A stretch of 64,000 nucleotides of DNA, from positions 434,001 to 498,000 of the forward strand of contig NZ_SBIU01000003.1 of the NCBI RefSeq assembly GCF_004765805.1, read 5' to 3'. This document shows positions 16,639 through 24,670 of this stretch, in pieces; the first letter of the stretch is position 1, and each line of letters starts with the position of its first letter. The stretch is from Halorussus halobius (GTDB lineage Archaea; Halobacteriota; Halobacteria; Halobacteriales; Haladaptataceae). Below the pieces are notes generated by a model. That model saw only the letters and a list, made by a program, of their open reading frames with translations. It was not told where the DNA came from and searched no databases. A program made the position numbers and the translations under genes.

Positions 16639-18059
16639 CCGCGCGCGAGCCGGTTGGGCTCTACGGCGCGGACGATTCCGGCGACCGCTCCCCGGCCGCC
16701 CAGCGCGAGGCGCTGCTCTCGGGGCAGGTCCCGGTCGCGGTGTACGGCCTGGGCAAGATGGGCCTCCCGCTGGCCGCCGTCTACGCCGACGTGACCGGCA
16801 ACGTCGTCGGCGCGGACGTCGACGAGGACGTGGTCGAGGCGGTGAACGCCGGGGAGTGTCACGTCGAACGCGAGCCCGGCCTGCCCGAACTGGTCGCGGC
16901 GACCGTCTCTCAGGGAGCCTTCGAGGCGACCGCCGACCCGGCCGAGGCGGCCGCGCGCGCCGCGGTCCACGTCGTCATCGTGCCCACGCCCATCACCGAC
17001 GAGAAGACCGCCGACCTCTCGGCGCTAGAGTCGGTCGCCCGCGACGTGGGGGCGAATCTCGACCGCGGCGACGCCGTGTTCGTGGAGTGTACCGTGCCGC
17101 CCCGGACCTGTACCGACCTGCTCGAACCCCTGCTGGCCGAGCGGGCCGGCCACGACGAGTTCGGACTGGCGTTCTGCCCGGAGCGGACGTCCAGCGGGCG
17201 GGCGCTGACCGACGTCCGGGGCGCGTACCCGAAGGTCGTCGGCGGCGTCGACGACGAGAGCGCCCGGGTCGCCGAACTGGTGTACGGCCAACTCACCGAC
17301 AACGACGTGCTGACGGTCTCGGACGCGACCACGGCCGAGTGCGTGAAGGTGTTCGAGGGGCTGTATCGGGACGTCAACATCGCGCTGGCCAACGAACTCG
17401 CCACGTTCGCCGACGAGTTCGGCGCGGACGTCCGCGAGGCCATCGGGGCCGCCAACACCCAGCCGTACTGCGACATCCACGACCCCGGCCCGGGCGTGGG
17501 CGGCCACTGCATCCCCTACTACCCGTACTTCGTCGTCAACGAGTTCGACCGCGAGGCCCGACTGCTCGAAACCGCCCGCGAGGTCAACGACTCGATGCCC
17601 GCGTTCACGGTGGAGACGCTGACCCGCGAGATGGACGCGGCGGGCCGGGACCTCGCGGACGCGACGGTCGCAATCCTCGGGCTGACCTACCGGCCGGGGG
17701 TCGCCGAAACCCGCGCCACGCCCGCCCGTCCGATAGCTGAGCGACTGTCCGACCGGGGCGCGGACGTGGTGGCGGTCGACCCGATGCTCGACGACGCCGA
17801 GGGGTTCGCGGCGGAAATGATATCGCAGGATGGGATTTACGACCGCGACCTCGACGCGGTCGTGCTGGTGACGCCCCACGAGGAGTTCGACGGCCTCGAC
17901 TGGGAGCGGTTCGACCCGCTGGTCGTCGTGGACGGCCGCGACAGCCTCGACCTCGCGGAGACCCGACACCGGGTGTACGCCATCGGGCGCGGCGTGACCG
18001 CGACCCCCGAATCGGCGTCGGACCGCGACCCGGTGGAGGTCCCGGAGGCGGGCGAGTGA
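16635..18059 (+). CDS. UDP-N-acetylglucosamine 6-dehydrogenase, WbpA-like
   Basis: A 474-residue UDP-glucose/GDP-mannose dehydrogenase family protein. The NAD-binding motif VAVYGLGKMGLPLA is at 34-47, VECTVPPRT at 150-158, and the catalytic Cys 292 lies in GPGVGGHCIPYYPYF. The C-terminal UDP-binding domain begins near 325 (VAILGLTYRPGVAETR). It should oxidise C6 of UDP-GlcNAc twice to give UDP-GlcNAcA, the first step of the diacetamido-glucuronate pathway. The GTG start overlaps the previous stop (GTGA). The substrate is inferred from the adjacent WbpB/E/D-like genes. Confidence 0.88.
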   Translation: MTAREPVGLYGADDSGDRSPAAQREALLSGQVPVAVYGLGKMGLPLAAVYADVTGNVVGADVDEDVVEAVNAGECHVEREPGLPELVAATVSQGAFEATADPAEAAARAAVHVVIVPTPITDEKTADLSALESVARDVGANLDRGDAVFVECTVPPRTCTDLLEPLLAERAGHDEFGLAFCPERTSSGRALTDVRGAYPKVVGGVDDESARVAELVYGQLTDNDVLTVSDATTAECVKVFEGLYRDVNIALANELATFADEFGADVREAIGAANTQPYCDIHDPGPGVGGHCIPYYPYFVVNEFDREARLLETAREVNDSMPAFTVETLTREMDAAGRDLADATVAILGLTYRPGVAETRATPARPIAERLSDRGADVVAVDPMLDDAEGFAAEMISQDGIYDRDLDAVVLVTPHEEFDGLDWERFDPLVVVDGRDSLDLAETRHRVYAIGRGVTATPESASDRDPVEVPEAGE

Positions 18060-18062
18060 GGG

Positions 18063-19103
18063 ATGTCCGACGCGACTGACCCCGGATTGTCCGACCCTCG
18101 GGTCGCCGGCCGGCCCTCGGCCGTCGCGGACGCCGAGTTCGCCCTGTTGCTGACCCACGACGTGGACCGACCGTACAAGGGCGTCCAGTCGCTCTACCAC
18201 GCGGTGCGTCACGGCGACCCCCGGCAGTTGAAGGGCCTGCTGCCCGGCGTGAACCCGTGGTGGCAGTTCGACGACATACTCGACCTCGAAGCGTCGCTGG
18301 GCGTGCGGTCGGCGTTCTACTTCCTGCGGGAACCCCACCTCCTCGCGCGCGACCCGAGCGACTGGGTCGACCCGTTCTACTGGGTCGAACACGCCGGGCG
18401 GTACGACCCCGACGCGCCCGAGATGCGCGACCTGCTCGACCGGCTCCGGGCCGGCGGCTGGGAGGTCGGACTCCACGGCTCGTACGACTCGTACGACGAC
18501 CCCGACCGGCTCCGGACCGAGAAGGAGACGCTCGAAGCCGCGCTCGGCGAGTCGGTGGTCGGCGGTCGCCAGCACCACCTGAACCGCTGCGCGTCGACGT
18601 GGGACCACCACCGCGAGGTCGGCCTGCGCTACGACGCCACGCCGGGGTCGGCGAGCGAGTGGGGCTTTCAGCACGGCTACCGGCCGTTCCGACCCTTCGG
18701 CGACGAGTTCGTGGTGTTCCCGCTGACGCTGATGGAGGTCGCGCTTCCGGACCCCGGCGAGGCGTTCGCGGCGGCGTGGCGGGTCTGTGCTGACCTGCTC
18801 GCGGAGGCCGCCGACAAGGACGCCGTGATGTCGGTGCTGTGGCATCCCCGGCTGTTCGCCGAGCGCGACTTCCCGGGGTACCGGCGGCTCTATCGCCGGC
18901 TGGTCGAGCGCGCTCAGGAGATGGGCGCGTGGGTCGGGCCGCCCGCCGACTACTACGACCTGCTGGCCCATCCCGCGCCCGACTCGGAGTCGAACGACGG
19001 GGAGTCGGTCGACGGCGTCGCGCGGCACAGGAACCGCCTACGCGGGCGACAGGTGAACGATAACAAAGTGTCGCCCGGCGCGAACGTAGACCCACCAGAA
19101 TGA
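18063..19103 (+). CDS. Polysaccharide deacetylase-like protein, copy 1
   Basis: A 346-residue NodB-type protein. LLTHDVDRPYKG gives the catalytic Asp/His region, FYFLREPHL and GGWEVGLHGSYDSYDD the second motif, and SVLWHPRLF the C-terminal His motif. This divergent branch is common in capsule and exopolysaccharide loci. It starts 3 bp after the wbpA-like gene. Its last 15 codons are unusual: they run through the promoter element of the next gene, and its TGA overlaps that gene's ATG. De-N-acetylation of a surface glycan is likely; the exact substrate is unknown. Confidence 0.8.
   Translation: MSDATDPGLSDPRVAGRPSAVADAEFALLLTHDVDRPYKGVQSLYHAVRHGDPRQLKGLLPGVNPWWQFDDILDLEASLGVRSAFYFLREPHLLARDPSDWVDPFYWVEHAGRYDPDAPEMRDLLDRLRAGGWEVGLHGSYDSYDDPDRLRTEKETLEAALGESVVGGRQHHLNRCASTWDHHREVGLRYDATPGSASEWGFQHGYRPFRPFGDEFVVFPLTLMEVALPDPGEAFAAAWRVCADLLAEAADKDAVMSVLWHPRLFAERDFPGYRRLYRRLVERAQEMGAWVGPPADYYDLLAHPAPDSESNDGESVDGVARHRNRLRGRQVNDNKVSPGANVDPPE
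19050..19068 (+). promoter_or_regulatory. CAG-N7-ATAACAAAG element (FemAB copy 2), inside coding sequence
   Basis: CAG (19050-19052), seven bases, ATAACAAAG (19060-19068). It ends 32 nt before the ATG at 19100. It is embedded in the 3' end of the deacetylase gene, which shows that the motif is kept even where it must also encode protein. Confidence 0.75.
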
Positions 19104-20182
19104 GAGTCGAACGACTCGACCTGTCCGAGTGGGAGTCGGCGCTGCCGAACGAGGGGTTCGAGGTCTTCCACCTGCCGGAGGCCCTCGACGCACTCGACCG
19201 CCACACCGACGCGGAGATGCAACTGTTCGGCGGGTTCAAGGGCCAGCAACCCATCGCGCTGTTGCCCGCGTTCGTCCAGCGCAAGTCGGTCGGCACGGCG
19301 GTCACCTCGCCGCCGCCGGGCGCGGGCGTCCCGCGCCTCGGGCCGATACTCATGCCGACCAGTCCGAAGCGTCGCAAGCGCGAGAAGGTCAACAACGAGT
19401 TCACCGCGTCGGTGCTGGAGCGCGTGGGGACCGACCTCGACCTCGACGAGCGACTCGCGGCGGCGGGCGTCGACTCGCCGGTCGCCGAGTCGGTCCTCGA
19501 CCGGCTCGACGTCGACTCGCGGCTCACCCTGTTCCGGATGGCGTGCAACGCGGCGTACGGCGACCCCCGGCCGTACGCGTGGGGGAACCTCCGGGTCGAA
19601 CCGAGCTTCACCTACGTCCTCGACCTGGCCGACCGAAGCGTCGAGGACGTGCGCAACTCCTTCTCCAAGAGCCTCCGGCGCGAGATACGCGACGCCGAGG
19701 AACTGGACGTGACCGTCGAGACCGAGGGGCTGTCGGGAGCCCGCGAGGTGTTCGAGGCCACCGAGCGTCGGTACGGCGAGCAAGACGAGTCGTTCGACCT
19801 GACCTGGTCGTACGTCCGGGACCTGTTCGAGGCGCTGGGCGAGCGCGCCCGCACCTACGTCGCCCGCAATGCCGCCGGCGAGTACCTCTCGGGCATCACG
19901 GCGCTGTACTCGAACGACGCCGCGTACTTCTGGCAGGGCGGCGCGAAGGCCATCTACGAGGGGACGGCGGTCAACAGCCTCATCCACTGGCGACTGATCG
20001 AGGACGTCGTGGCGGACCCGCCGGTCGAGTCGGTCACCCAGTACGACCTGATGGGCGCGAACACCGAGCGCCTCTGCCGGTACAAGGCCAAGTTCGGCGC
20101 GGACCTCGTGCCCTACTACGTGGTGGAGTCGCGGGGCGCGGCGATGAACGTCGCCAAGCAGGCGTACCAGCTCGTGAAGTAA
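19100..20182 (+). CDS. FemAB-like GNAT transferase, copy 2
   Basis: A 360-residue paralogue of the protein at 7382-8404. It shares the layout: GGFKGQQPIALLPAF, PPPGAGVPRLGPI, VRNSFSKSLRREIRDAEE, AAYFWQGGAKAIYEGT and YDLMGANTERLCRYKAKFG. A 60-residue insertion (about 105-165) distinguishes it from copy 1. Such enzymes transfer aminoacyl or acyl groups; the acceptor here is presumably a sugar of the surface glycan. Its ATG overlaps the stop of the deacetylase gene (ATGA), yet it also has its own promoter element, so both read-through and independent transcription are possible. Confidence 0.85.
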   Translation: MRVERLDLSEWESALPNEGFEVFHLPEALDALDRHTDAEMQLFGGFKGQQPIALLPAFVQRKSVGTAVTSPPPGAGVPRLGPILMPTSPKRRKREKVNNEFTASVLERVGTDLDLDERLAAAGVDSPVAESVLDRLDVDSRLTLFRMACNAAYGDPRPYAWGNLRVEPSFTYVLDLADRSVEDVRNSFSKSLRREIRDAEELDVTVETEGLSGAREVFEATERRYGEQDESFDLTWSYVRDLFEALGERARTYVARNAAGEYLSGITALYSNDAAYFWQGGAKAIYEGTAVNSLIHWRLIEDVVADPPVESVTQYDLMGANTERLCRYKAKFGADLVPYYVVESRGAAMNVAKQAYQLVK

Positions 20183-20665
20183 CACCGCGAAGCCCACAGC
20201 TCGCGATTTTTCGCTGACTCCCCGCCGAGCGACCGGCGTGTATCGCCGGTCGCTCGGCTGGTCGCGCTCGACTAACCAACCGCCGAAGATGCGCTCGACT
20301 GACCAACCGCCAAGGATGCGCTCGACTACACAGCGGCCCTCCTCGGCGGACTGAAAGGGCGAGGCGCGCTCGCGGGCCGCAGGCCCGTGGTCGTCTCAGC
20401 GACCTCTATTCGACGCAACTACGTCCGTCGAATATGTCGCTGAGCGACCGTCTCGTGAGCGAAGCGAACGAGACCTCGGAAGTCGCATGCCCGCGCAGCG
20501 AAGCGAGCAGGAACGTCTTCCGGTGGCGAGCGCGCCGAGAGCGTTCGGGGAGTCGTTTGCAGTTCCGGTGTTCGAGAGCGCACCGAGGGCGTTCGGGAAG
20601 TTGGTTGCAGTTCCAGCGTTTGTGGAGAGCGCGCCGAGGGCGTTCGAGAAGTTGGTCGCGGTCGG
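20183..20665. repeat. Intergenic spacer with hairpin and tandem repeats
   Basis: No credible gene. A perfect 15-bp-arm hairpin (20224-20238 and 20244-20258, 5-nt loop) lies 42 bp after the FemAB stop and may end its transcript. Two 27-bp tandem units plus a partial third follow at 20264-20328 (unit begins GCGCTCGACT). Three units of about 48-51 bp sharing GCGTTCGGG and GTTGCAGTTCC occupy 20528-20664. Open frames here are products of the repeats. Confidence 0.65.
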
Positions 20666-20671
20666 AAAAAA
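20666..20671 (-). terminator. Poly-U terminator after the DUF7331-like gene
   Basis: Six A's on the plus strand read as TTTTTT on the minus strand, 6 bp beyond the stop at 20677. A U-run directly after the stop is the usual form of an intrinsic archaeal terminator. Confidence 0.5.
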
Positions 20672-20676
20672 GCCGC

Positions 20677-20844
20677 CTACGCCAGGTCCTCGACCGCGAC
20701 CGCCGCGTCCGACCGGAGCCACGCGTCGGGGTTCCGGGTGTCGAACACCACGGTCTCGCCGTCGCCGACCTCGTAGTCGACGTACCTGTCCGTCCTCGCG
20801 TCCGCCCTGTCGCGGTTGTTCTCGCTGTCGTACGTGTTGGTCAT
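20677..20844 (-). CDS. Small acidic protein, DUF7331-like
   Basis: A 55-residue protein beginning MTNTYDSENNRDR, with VDYEVGDGETVVFDTRNPDAWLRSD in the second half. The pattern of an acidic lead, a short beta-rich YEVGDG..VVFD segment and NPDAWLRSD matches a family of small haloarchaeal proteins I know as DUF7331, of unknown function. ATG 20844 fits better than an upstream in-frame start at 20859. A 7-bp-arm inverted repeat upstream and a T-run directly after the stop suggest a monocistronic, possibly regulated gene. It is convergent with the FemAB gene. Confidence 0.65.
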   Translation of the reverse strand: MTNTYDSENNRDRADARTDRYVDYEVGDGETVVFDTRNPDAWLRSDAAVAVEDLA

Positions 20845-20866
20845 TGGGGGTCGTCCCACTTCGTCG

Positions 20867-20895
20867 GGTAAGTGGGTTTCTATCGGTAACTTACC
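20867..20895. promoter_or_regulatory. Inverted repeat upstream of the DUF7331-like gene
   Basis: GGTAAGT (20867-20873) and ACTTACC (20889-20895) form a 7-bp inverted repeat with a 15-bp centre; the right arm is itself part of the palindrome GGTAA-C-TTACC. It overlaps the expected core promoter of the minus-strand gene, as an operator would. Confidence 0.35.
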
Positions 20896-21010
20896 GCCCG
20901 AGAGTGATAAGGGTTCGCACCCGACGCAGGTTTGCCGGGGTCGGGCCCGCGGGGCGGTCGCGGCGGCTCTCGAACCCCGGCGGTGCCCGTTCTCGGAGCC
21001 TACGGGGCGT

Positions 21011-21029
21011 CAGGCCCACCATAACAAAG
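21011..21029 (+). promoter_or_regulatory. CAG-N7-ATAACAAAG element (polymerase-like/flippase unit)
   Basis: CAG (21011-21013), seven bases, ATAACAAAG (21021-21029), 59 bp before the ATG at 21088. A start site 26 nt downstream would give a leader of about 33 nt. Confidence 0.75.
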
Positions 21030-21087
21030 CCCGAACGCGGGGTGGTGTCGAGGTAGTACGCGTCCGGTCGGGCGCGGGTATCTCACC

Positions 21088-23022
21088 ATGGATTCGGACA
21101 CTGTGGATTCGGACACGACTGCGTTCGGGAGACGGGAGAAAGGCGCGCTGCTGGTCGGGTTCGCGGCGTTCGCCGGGGCGGTACTGGTCGCTCACGGGTC
21201 GCCGCCCGACGGATACGAACTGTCCATCTACGCCGGGACGCCGACGACGTTCTGGGCCGGCGTCGGGGTCGCGTTGCTGGTGGCAGTCGGCGTCGGACTC
21301 GGCGGCACGGGGGCGGCGCGGCGGCTCGCGCTCGTCCTCGGCGGGGCGGCGACCCTCTCGGTCGCCGGCCTGCCCGTGTTCCGGTCGTACTACTTCTTCG
21401 GGGCTGGCGACTCGCTGACACACCTGGGATGGGTCAAGGACCTCACCGCCGGCGAGCTGTCGGTGCTGGAGTTCCTCTACCCGGGCACCCACACCGTCGC
21501 GGCGTTCCTCGCCGACGTGACCGGGATGGCTCCGAACCGCGCGCTGCTCGTGACCGTGGTGGCGTTCGTCGGCGTGTTCCTGACCTTCCTCCCGCTGGCG
21601 ACGTGGACCGTCACCCGGGACCGGCTCGCGACCGCGCTGGCGGCGCTGTCGGGGCTGTTACTCTTGCCGGTCAACACCCTCAGCGTGTTCAACATGGCCC
21701 ATCCGACCTCCCAGGCTATCATGTTCGCGCCGCTGGTGGTGTATCTGACGGCGCGGTACCTCGTCCGGGCCGACCGGGACACGCTGCCCGTCGGGACGCC
21801 CACGGGCGCGCTGTTGGCGGTGGCGGCGGTCGCGATAGTGCTGGTCCACCCACAGCAGGCCGGCAACGCGCTCGTGGTGTTCGTCGCGATACTCGGCGTC
21901 CAGTTTTTCGCGCGGTGGACCGACGGCTGGTCGGTCGAGCGGCTGTCCGACGCGGTGCCGGCGGCCGACCGCCTCCCCGGCTCGATTCCGGCGGTCGGCC
22001 GCCTCCGGGACGCGTTGCCGTCGCTCCGGGAATCCGTCTCGTTCCCCGCGGTCGGCCACCGCACCTTCGCGGTCCCGACGGTCGTGCTCGCGGGCGCGTT
22101 CCTCGCGTGGACGCCCCGCCACGAGCAGGCTGCCGGGGCCTCGGCGGCGCTGGTCGGAATGTTGCTGGAGGGACCGGAAGTGGGTGCCGACGTGGCCCAG
22201 CGCTCGGGGTCGCTCGCCGCGGTCGGCGGCTCGGTCGAACTCCTGTTCGTCAAGCTGTTGCTAGTGAGTCTGGTGTTCTGCGCGCTCGCCGGCCTGCTGG
22301 TCGCCGCGAGCGCCCTGGGCCGGGTCGACGACGCCCCGGACGCGAGCGCGTTCGCCCGGTATCTCGGGCTCGCGCTGGTGCCGCTGGTCGGACTCATGGT
22401 CGCGTACTTCGTCGTGAGCTACGAACAGCTCCACTTCCGACAGCTCGGGTTCGTGATGGTGCTGGCGACGATGCTGGGTGCCATCGCGCTCGCCCGCGGG
22501 ACGGACCGGCTCGCGGCCCGGTTCTCGCCCGGACTCGCTCGGACGGTCGTGGGCGCGGCGGTCGTGGTGATGCTGGCGCTGTCGATACCGGCGCTGTTCC
22601 AGTCGCCGTACATGTACCAGAGCTCCAGCCACGTCACGGCCGCGCAGGTCGACGGCTACGAGTCGGCGCTCGACCACCAGGGGTCGGCCCCGATGATCGG
22701 CGTCCGGGGCTCGGGCGAGCGGTGGACCGACGCCATCCTGGGCTACGAGGAGAGCCGCGGGCGCTCGCCCACGACCGGGAGCCTCTACGAGAGCGAGAGC
22801 TACCCCGCGGTGGGGGAGAACTTCACCGGCGCGTACGTCGCCGACCACTACGACGAGAGCTACCTCACGTTCACCGACCGGCTCCGCCGCCAGGAGGTCG
22901 AGGTGTACGAGGGCCTGCGGTTCGACCGGGCCGGGTTCGAGTCGTTCGACGCCACGCCCGGGCTGAACCGAGTCCACGCGACCGGCGGCGCGCAGACCTA
23001 CCACGTCAACGGGACGAGCTGA
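21088..23022 (+). CDS. Polytopic membrane protein, GT-C or polymerase-like
   Basis: A 644-residue protein with about 11-13 hydrophobic helices and a C-terminal soluble domain of about 135 residues. The first large extracytoplasmic loop contains YYFFGAGDSLTHLGWVKDL, an acidic patch in the place where GT-C glycosyltransferases keep their catalytic carboxylates. A second loop carries VLVHPQQAGN. Helix density and the following flippase gene fit a lipid-linked-sugar glycosyltransferase or a glycan polymerase. I see no specific family signature. It is the first gene of a two-gene unit with the flippase (6-bp gap). Confidence 0.7.
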   Translation: MDSDTVDSDTTAFGRREKGALLVGFAAFAGAVLVAHGSPPDGYELSIYAGTPTTFWAGVGVALLVAVGVGLGGTGAARRLALVLGGAATLSVAGLPVFRSYYFFGAGDSLTHLGWVKDLTAGELSVLEFLYPGTHTVAAFLADVTGMAPNRALLVTVVAFVGVFLTFLPLATWTVTRDRLATALAALSGLLLLPVNTLSVFNMAHPTSQAIMFAPLVVYLTARYLVRADRDTLPVGTPTGALLAVAAVAIVLVHPQQAGNALVVFVAILGVQFFARWTDGWSVERLSDAVPAADRLPGSIPAVGRLRDALPSLRESVSFPAVGHRTFAVPTVVLAGAFLAWTPRHEQAAGASAALVGMLLEGPEVGADVAQRSGSLAAVGGSVELLFVKLLLVSLVFCALAGLLVAASALGRVDDAPDASAFARYLGLALVPLVGLMVAYFVVSYEQLHFRQLGFVMVLATMLGAIALARGTDRLAARFSPGLARTVVGAAVVVMLALSIPALFQSPYMYQSSSHVTAAQVDGYESALDHQGSAPMIGVRGSGERWTDAILGYEESRGRSPTTGSLYESESYPAVGENFTGAYVADHYDESYLTFTDRLRRQEVEVYEGLRFDRAGFESFDATPGLNRVHATGGAQTYHVNGTS

Positions 23023-23028
23023 CCATCC

Positions 23029-24495
23029 ATGGACGTGAAAGAGGTCGCGCGGTCGTTCCGCGCTATGCTGACCGCGCGCGTGCTCCACATGGTCGCCAGC
23101 GGACTGCTGACGCTGGTGCTCGCCCGGTTCCTGCTGTCCCAGACCGAGTACGGACTGCTCGGCTCGGCGGTGGCGGTCCTCGGGGTCGTCCAGCTGGTGA
23201 GCGACCTCGGCATCGGCAAGGCCGCCGCGCGGTACGTCACCGAATACCGCGAGAACGACCCCTCGCAGGTCCCCCACGTCCTCCGCATCGCCACGACCTA
23301 CCGCGTCGGGGCCATCGTGGCCGTCTGCGTCCCGTTCGCGCTGCTCGGACCCCGCGTCGCGGCCCTCATCGGCCAGCCCGAAATCGGCCACCTGCTCGCG
23401 CTCGGCGCGGGGTACATCGCGGTCCACTCGCTGTTCTCGTACTCGCAGGTGCTGTTCCAGGGGTACAACCGCATCACCTACAGCGCGGCGGTCCGGACGG
23501 TCGGGTCTGTCGCGCGGCTCGGGTTCGCGGTCGCGTTCGTCCTCGCGGTCGGGGGCGCGGCCGGTGCGCTCGCGGGCTACGTCGTCGGCTACGGCGTGGG
23601 TGGGCTGCTCGGACTCGGCCTGCTGTACGTCAAGTGCTATCGCGGCGTCGAGCGCGCCGACGAACCCGAGGAGGGCCTCGCCGAGCGGGTCGCCCGGTAC
23701 AGCGTCCCGTTGACCGCCACGCGGGGCGCGAACGTACTCGACAAGCGCGTCGACACCATCCTCGTAGGGTCGCTGATGAACCCGGCCGCCGTCAGCTACT
23801 ACTACCTCTCGAAGCAAATCGTGGGGTTCGTCCAGTCGCCCGCCGCTTCGCTGGGCTTTACGCTCTCGCCGACGTACGGCGAGCACAAGGCCGACGGGCG
23901 GACCGACCGGGCGGCCAGCGTGTACGAGACCACCTTGCAGTACGTCCTGTTGCTGTACGTCCCGGCGGCGGCGGGGATGGTGCTGGTGGCCGAGCCCGCC
24001 CTGCGGCTCGTGTTCGGCGCGGAGTACGCGCCGGCCGCCCCCGTGTTGCAGGTGTTCGCGGGCTACGTGGTCCTGCAAGCCATCTCGTTCGTCACGAGCG
24101 ACGCGCTCGACTACCTCGGCCGGGCGCGCTCGCGGGCCTACGCCAAGGGGGCTGCCTCGATATCCAACTTCCTGCTCAACCTCGCGCTCATCCCGGCGTT
24201 CGGCGTCCCGGGCGCGGCGGCCGCGACGGTGGTCACCCACGCCGGCTACACGACCGTCAACGTCGCGGTCATCCACTCGGAGCTGTCGCTTTCGGTGGGT
24301 CGGCTCGCGCGCCACCTCGCGGTCGTGGTCGGCGTCACGGCCGCGATGTCGGCGGCGGTCTGGGCCGTGCTGACGACCGCGTCGGGAGCCCTCGCGGTCG
24401 TCTCGGCGGTCGCGCTGGGCGTCGCGGTGTGGGCCGGCCTGTCGGTCCTGTCGGGACTGCTCGAACCCAGCAGGGTCGTCACCGCGCTGTCCTGA
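23029..24495 (+). CDS. Wzx-type polysaccharide flippase (MOP superfamily)
   Basis: A 488-residue protein with about 14 hydrophobic helices. The N-terminal TARVLHMVASGLLTLVLARFLL..EYGLLGSAVAV and the helix-7 region VPLTATRGANVLDKRVDTILVGSL are typical of oligosaccharide flippases of the MOP superfamily. Such proteins move lipid-linked glycans across the membrane. It starts 6 bp after the polytopic membrane protein, so the two are cotranscribed and probably work on the same lipid-linked glycan. The assembled glycan is unknown, because no classical glycosyltransferase is encoded nearby. Confidence 0.88.
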   Translation: MDVKEVARSFRAMLTARVLHMVASGLLTLVLARFLLSQTEYGLLGSAVAVLGVVQLVSDLGIGKAAARYVTEYRENDPSQVPHVLRIATTYRVGAIVAVCVPFALLGPRVAALIGQPEIGHLLALGAGYIAVHSLFSYSQVLFQGYNRITYSAAVRTVGSVARLGFAVAFVLAVGGAAGALAGYVVGYGVGGLLGLGLLYVKCYRGVERADEPEEGLAERVARYSVPLTATRGANVLDKRVDTILVGSLMNPAAVSYYYLSKQIVGFVQSPAASLGFTLSPTYGEHKADGRTDRAASVYETTLQYVLLLYVPAAAGMVLVAEPALRLVFGAEYAPAAPVLQVFAGYVVLQAISFVTSDALDYLGRARSRAYAKGAASISNFLLNLALIPAFGVPGAAAATVVTHAGYTTVNVAVIHSELSLSVGRLARHLAVVVGVTAAMSAAVWAVLTTASGALAVVSAVALGVAVWAGLSVLSGLLEPSRVVTALS

Positions 24496-24597
24496 CCGGA
24501 GTCGCGGTCCCGCGGACCGGTGGGCGCTTCCGTCGGTCCGCGCCCCGACGGTCGACGCTACGCTCGCGTCGCCGGACACAGCCGCCCTGAAGCCCGA

Positions 24598-24616
24598 CAG
24601 GCGGGCCATAACAAAG
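24598..24616 (+). promoter_or_regulatory. CAG-N7-ATAACAAAG element (phosphodiesterase/epimerase unit)
   Basis: CAG (24598-24600), seven bases, ATAACAAAG (24608-24616), 55 bp before the ATG at 24671. Confidence 0.75.
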
Positions 24617-24670
24617 GCCGCGTCGGCCCTCCGGTCGACACCGACGGGCGAGCAGCCCGCCTTCGCCACT

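Noticed and set aside
20434..21056. Plus-strand ORFs across the 20.2-20.7 kb repeats
   Set aside because: Composition follows the tandem repeats and the frames overlap the minus-strand small gene and its promoter; no start signal or family.
21429..24590. Open frame of 1053 codons overlapping the membrane protein and flippase genes
   Set aside because: Arg/Gly-rich shadow in another frame; the membrane helices and flippase signature are in the annotated frames.
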